Below, piece by piece: positions 62,064 to 64,000 of a stretch of 64,000 nucleotides of DNA (positions are counted from its first letter, which is position 1; the number at the start of each line of letters is the position of its first letter). Source of the DNA: Micromonospora ureilytica. GTDB lineage: Bacteria; Actinomycetota; Actinomycetes; Mycobacteriales; Micromonosporaceae. Both the position numbers and the translations under genes were made by a program. The notes under the pieces were generated by a model that had not been told where the DNA came from, ran no database searches, and was given only the letters and a program-made list of their open reading frames with translations. The DNA lies in contig NZ_JADOTX010000001.1 of the NCBI RefSeq assembly GCF_015751765.1, forward strand, positions 2,480,001 to 2,544,000, written 5' to 3'.

Positions 62064-62696
62064 GTGAGGGCCACGTTACGGCTACGCGCACTGGTCGCCG
62101 TCCCCGGCACCGGGCCGGTGACCCTCGACGTTCCCGCCGGCACGCTCGCCGCCCTGGTGGCGCCGCCCCGCTTCGGCACGGCGGTCGCCCGGGTGCTGGC
62201 CGGGCTCGCCCCGCCGGTGACCGGGCGCGTCCTCGTCGGCGACCGGGACGTCACCGGCCTGCCGCCGCCCCGCCGGCAGATCGGCTACGTGCCCGCCGGC
62301 GGCGCGCTGCTGCCGCAGCTCACCGTGCGGCGCAACATCGAGTACGGCCAGCGCAAACGCGAACGGGTGCACGAGGTGGCCAACGACTGGACGGCCACCG
62401 TGGTCGACCGGCTCGAGTTGGCGCTCTCGCTCGCCCTGCTGCCGCACCAGATCTCCGCCGCCCAGCGGTTCCGGGTGGCGCTCGCCCGAGCGGCGGCCTG
62501 CCTGCCCGAGGTGCTGGTGGTCGACCTGCCGGCCGGCTCGGCGGGCGACAGCCGCCTCGGTGACCTGATGCCTCGACTCTCACCACCGGACGCCCCCGGC
62601 GTGGCGGTGCTGGTCTGCACCGCCGACCCGGCCACCCTGGCCGAGATCCCGGTGCGGCACGAGCTGATCACCGAGCCGAGCGAGGCGCCCCGATGA
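62064..62696 (+). CDS. Degenerate ABC-transporter ATPase-like protein
   Basis: 210 residues from GTG 62064. ABC-ATPase spacing is clear (VLAGLAPPVTGRVLVGDRDV; PPRRQIGYVPAGGALLPQLT), but Walker A (normally GxxGxGKST) reads APPRFGTA, the LSGGQ signature reads ISAAQ, and the Walker B tail reads VVDLPAG instead of DEP. The three core motifs being eroded together suggests an ATP-binding-dead regulator or pseudo-subunit. It is coupled to the following lipoprotein gene by a 4-nt overlap. Confidence 0.75.
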   Translation: MRATLRLRALVAVPGTGPVTLDVPAGTLAALVAPPRFGTAVARVLAGLAPPVTGRVLVGDRDVTGLPPPRRQIGYVPAGGALLPQLTVRRNIEYGQRKRERVHEVANDWTATVVDRLELALSLALLPHQISAAQRFRVALARAAACLPEVLVVDLPAGSAGDSRLGDLMPRLSPPDAPGVAVLVCTADPATLAEIPVRHELITEPSEAPR

Positions 62697-63973
62697 GGCC
62701 GGCCGCCCGAACGAGCCGTCGTACGCTGCTACGCGCCGCCGCTGCGGGCGCCACCGCCCTGGCCGCGGGCTGCTCCGGCGGGGCGCGGTCGGTGCAGGTC
62801 GCGGTGGTCTGGAGCACCAGCGAACTGGACCGGTTCCGCGAGGTCGTCGCCGGCTACCCCGCCCCCGTGCAGGTGGTCAGCGCCGGCAACGACATCGACG
62901 CGTTCCTGCGCGCCCGACACCTGGCCGGCACCAGCCCGGACGTGGCGATCCTGCCGCGCCCCGGCCTGGTCACCGAGTACGCCCAGCGCGGATGGCTGAG
63001 CCCGGTGCGCGGTTCCACCGAGTACGCCGTACCCGCCGGGCTGGGCGAGCTGCTGACGGCCGAGGGCGGCCAGCGCTACGGCGTCTGGGTCAAGGCGGCG
63101 CACAAGTCGCTGGTCTGGCACCTGCCCTCGGTGCTGCCCGTGCAGCCGGCCAACTGGGACGCGCTGGTCCGGCGTACCCAGGAGCTCGGCGCGCTCGCCC
63201 GGCGCGCCGGCGGGCCGGCACCCCTGGCCATCGGCGCCGCAGACGGCTGGGTGCTGACCGACTGGTTCGAGAACGTCCTGGCCGACGTGGCACCCGAGAG
63301 CTACAGCGCCCTCGCCCGAGCGGACGCCGACTGGCAGGGCAGACCGGTGCGCGACACGCTGGACCGGCTCGCCGGGCTCTGGAGCATCAACGGGGCGTTC
63401 GTCGGCGGCGGCCGTCGTGCCCTGCTCACCCAGTACGAGGAGTCGGTGATCCAGGTGGTGCACACGAAGCGGGCGGTGATGCTCGTCGGGGCCGACTTCA
63501 CCGCCGACGTCGCCGACCCGTTCCAGCGCGGCCCGGAGGCGCCTGTCACATTCCGGTTCCCGGGCGCCGAGCCGGGCGGCGGCCCACTGATCGTCGGCGG
63601 GGACGCGGCCGTGGCGTTCGCCGACGCCCGGGGCGGGGTCGAGCTGGTCGAGTGGCTCACCAGGGCCGACTCGTTCCAGCCGTGGCTGCGCGCCGGCGGC
63701 TACCTCTCGCCCAACACCAACGTCGCGATCGGCAGCTACCGGGACCGCGTCGGCCAGGGGCTCGCCGAGGAGATGCGGACTCCTGGCACCCTTCGTTTCG
63801 ACCTCTCCGACCAGTTGCCCGGCGCGTTCACCGGCTCGGACGGGGTCGGCATCTGGCGGATCATGCAGGGCTTCTTCGCCGACGTCACCGACGGGGTCCG
63901 CGCCAGCGAGGCGATCCGTCGGGCCACCGGCCTGCTCGCCGCGGCGGCCCGCAGCGCGGGGGGCGGCCGATGA
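62693..63973 (+). CDS. Extracellular solute-binding lipoprotein (Tat-type)
   Basis: 426 residues from ATG 62693. Twin-arginine-like SRRTLLRAAAAG followed by lipobox ALAAGC (Cys28). A family 1-type binding protein core follows: VAVVWSTSELDRFREVVAGY, ISPDVAILPRPGLVTEYAQR-like segment, VIQVVHTKRAVMLVGADFTA and FQPWLRAGGYLSPNTNVAIG. It binds an unknown sugar or peptide outside the membrane. It is coupled to the next gene through ATGA at 63970. Confidence 0.9.
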   Translation: MRPAARTSRRTLLRAAAAGATALAAGCSGGARSVQVAVVWSTSELDRFREVVAGYPAPVQVVSAGNDIDAFLRARHLAGTSPDVAILPRPGLVTEYAQRGWLSPVRGSTEYAVPAGLGELLTAEGGQRYGVWVKAAHKSLVWHLPSVLPVQPANWDALVRRTQELGALARRAGGPAPLAIGAADGWVLTDWFENVLADVAPESYSALARADADWQGRPVRDTLDRLAGLWSINGAFVGGGRRALLTQYEESVIQVVHTKRAVMLVGADFTADVADPFQRGPEAPVTFRFPGAEPGGGPLIVGGDAAVAFADARGGVELVEWLTRADSFQPWLRAGGYLSPNTNVAIGSYRDRVGQGLAEEMRTPGTLRFDLSDQLPGAFTGSDGVGIWRIMQGFFADVTDGVRASEAIRRATGLLAAAARSAGGGR

Positions 63974-64000
63974 GCCAGGTGCGGGTCCTCGGTGAGCTGG
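63970..64000 (+). CDS. Start of next gene in the ABC operon (cut by window edge)
   Basis: ATG at 63970 overlaps the previous stop (ATGA). Only the first ten residues (MSQVRVLGEL) are visible; a permease or associated protein is expected from context only. Confidence 0.6.
   Translation, partial: MSQVRVLGEL

Overview
The window is about 72% GC (by eye), with GTG starts, GGAGG-type ribosome sites and NNC/NNG codons throughout. It carries mycothiol genes (mshC, the mycothiol-dependent formaldehyde dehydrogenase), an F420-type LLM oxidoreductase and many actinobacterial DUF families. It is chromosomal DNA of a high-GC actinomycete, most likely Micromonospora or a close relative in Micromonosporaceae. 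The genus is an inference from gene order and protein style.

Layout. 1-11.7 kb is an accessory, decaying region: a cut-off MMPL transporter, an ECF41/SigJ-like sigma factor, an amidohydrolase with a TetR regulator, an OmpA-domain lipoprotein, a head-to-head wreck of an NmrA-type oxidoreductase and a TetR gene, a frameshifted flavin monooxygenase tail, an intact MMPL transporter, a two-component system and the 3' stub of a tyrosine integrase. 11.7-24.3 kb is core: metH, a PAC2 protein, a GntR regulator, then the mshC - PI3/4-kinase-like - DUF3090 - histidine phosphatase - uppP - LLM oxidoreductase series and an aldo/keto reductase.

24.3-28.0 kb holds a WXG100/YbaB/SseB-type cluster that looks like secretion cargo and its handling proteins. 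28.2-36.4 kb has an M20 peptidase, a hemerythrin protein, a LysR regulator, and a ClpB/ClpC-like AAA+ unfoldase in an operon with a DUF3140 gene. 36.5-41.2 kb is a tightly overlapping four-gene operon around a single-motor FtsK/SpoIIIE ATPase. Directly downstream lies a two-gene candidate conflict system: a TIR-like/CHAT protease plus a Trypco2-domain protein (41.3-44.4 kb). Facing it is an operon of a 101-residue peptide made of four identical 21-residue repeats and a JmjC/cupin-type Fe(II) oxygenase (44.4-46.0 kb).

46.1-46.75 kb is a second genomic scar: a DUF72 gene and a TerC gene have both lost their 3' halves, yet the yybP-ykoY (Mn2+) riboswitch of terC is still recognisable. 47-64 kb contains stress-type DUF2267/DUF2795 genes, a pirin, two paralogous secreted lysozyme-like proteins (one preceded by three 90-bp repeats each carrying an ECF-type promoter), a secreted alpha/beta hydrolase, the mycothiol formaldehyde dehydrogenase with its MBL partner, LtrA, a WYL regulator with a palindromic operator, and the beginning of an ABC-type operon whose ATPase has lost its Walker A motif.

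At least six long intergenic inverted repeats, several built around GATCTTG or TGATCATGAG, recur between genes and look like a lineage-specific hairpin/terminator family.
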